This document shows positions 5,800 to 6,158 of a stretch of DNA of 6,158 nt, piece after piece. The translations under genes were made by a program, and so were the position numbers. The notes under the pieces are model-generated. The model ran no database searches. It had not been told where the DNA came from and was given only the letters and a program-made list of their open reading frames with translations. The stretch is from Methanosarcinales archaeon (lineage in GTDB: Archaea; Halobacteriota; Syntropharchaeia; Alkanophagales; Methanospirareceae): positions 1 to 6,158 of the forward strand of contig JAODGL010000082.1 of the NCBI GenBank assembly GCA_025464585.1, read 5' to 3'. The stretch's first letter is position 1; each line of letters opens with the position of its first letter.

Positions 5800-5841
5800 A
5801 AATTTGGATTATTTTGTGCTACCAATGGGGCATATTCACGT

Positions 5842-6158
5842 TTAGGCTTGATGATCCACGCCTATGTAGTACTCTTGTGGCGGATTCACAGGGACGTAGT
5901 ATCCAATGACATATATGTCCCAAGTCCCTGTTCCATCACAAAGTCTGCACTCCTCTGTTATAGTATTTGTGTCATCCGAGATGCACCACGTTCCATCAGG
6001 AGCGCGTACCCGTAGGTCTAGGTCATTAGAACGCTCGTCCCATAGGAGTCCGACTGCTACACAAGGGCCGCCGGTTGCAGTCCAATGTCGAGTCTCACCT
6101 GTTGAAACATAGCCATGACCAAAGCTTAACTTTCCAGCCTCAAGTTCGCCCATCTCAA
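5842..6158 (-). CDS. C-terminal part of a probable cell-surface beta-sandwich protein (5' partial)
   Basis: The frame is open to the right edge and ends at TAA 5844-5842, giving about 104 visible residues. The pattern VSTGETRHWTA, then SNDLDLRVRAPDG, then GTWDIYVIGYYVP and EYYIGVD resembles the pre-peptidase C-terminal (PPC) or related beta-sandwich domains of secreted archaeal and bacterial proteins. In these, a D-x-D-L-x-V-x-x-P-x-G strand pair is typical. Four cysteines (in GPCVAV, TWCISD and EECRLCDG) could form disulfides outside the cell. There is no C-terminal membrane anchor, so attachment, if any, would be upstream. An ATG lies at 6153, but only five bases precede it, so whether this is the true start cannot be judged; the lack of a signal peptide after it favours a start outside the window. 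Confidence 0.5.
   Translation of the reverse strand, partial: EMGELEAGKLSFGHGYVSTGETRHWTATGGPCVAVGLLWDERSNDLDLRVRAPDGTWCISDDTNTITEECRLCDGTGTWDIYVIGYYVPVNPPQEYYIGVDHQA

Noticed and set aside
1..6158. tRNA, rRNA, CRISPR array, transposase or integrase
   Set aside because: No cloverleaf-like sequence, regularly spaced repeats or recognisable recombinase motifs were seen on either strand; a covariance-model search was not possible here.

Overview
The window looks archaeal, most likely euryarchaeal. The clearest gene is gatD, the archaea-specific subunit of the Glu-tRNA(Gln) amidotransferase. Supporting signs are A/T-rich TATA-like promoter elements, GAGGTG-type ribosome binding sites and a membrane-anchored winged-helix regulator of a kind common in methanogens and their relatives. 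An ANME/Methanomicrobia-type genome is a reasonable guess, but it rests on general resemblance and is not shown by the sequence.

The left part (about 1-2600) is accessory and decayed. It opens with the 3' end of an unidentified gene. Then come the two ends of a Type ISP-like restriction-modification gene whose methylase core is missing (185-788, +). Facing it are a broken small gene (about 735-945, -) and a headless, frameshifted SMC/ABC-like ATPase (932-1493, -), which look like an ATPase plus partner defence pair. A TPR gene (1418-2038, -) carries an in-frame amber at codon 9 and runs into the ATPase fragment. The only intact gene here encodes a small protein with a ribbon-helix-helix-like C-terminus (2092-2487, -). 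A 26-bp near-identical direct repeat (23/26) lies at both ends of this stretch (7-32 and 2575-2600), so it may be the scar of an integrated or rearranged island.

The middle part (2600-4986, -) is housekeeping. gatD and an AcoX/COG3199-type ATP-NAD kinase-like gene overlap by four bases and were probably cotranscribed from a TATA-like promoter at about 5011-5026. A perfect inverted repeat sits just upstream of that promoter.

The right part holds a membrane-anchored HTH regulator split by one frameshift (5083-5734, -), a possible terminator hairpin (5776-5799), and the C-terminal part of a probable cell-surface beta-sandwich protein (5842-6158, -) that runs off the window.

I see no rRNA, tRNA, CRISPR array or transposase. 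I found no convincing novel intact system. The most interesting signals are the repeat-bounded graveyard of defence genes, the amber codon and the chimeric junctions.
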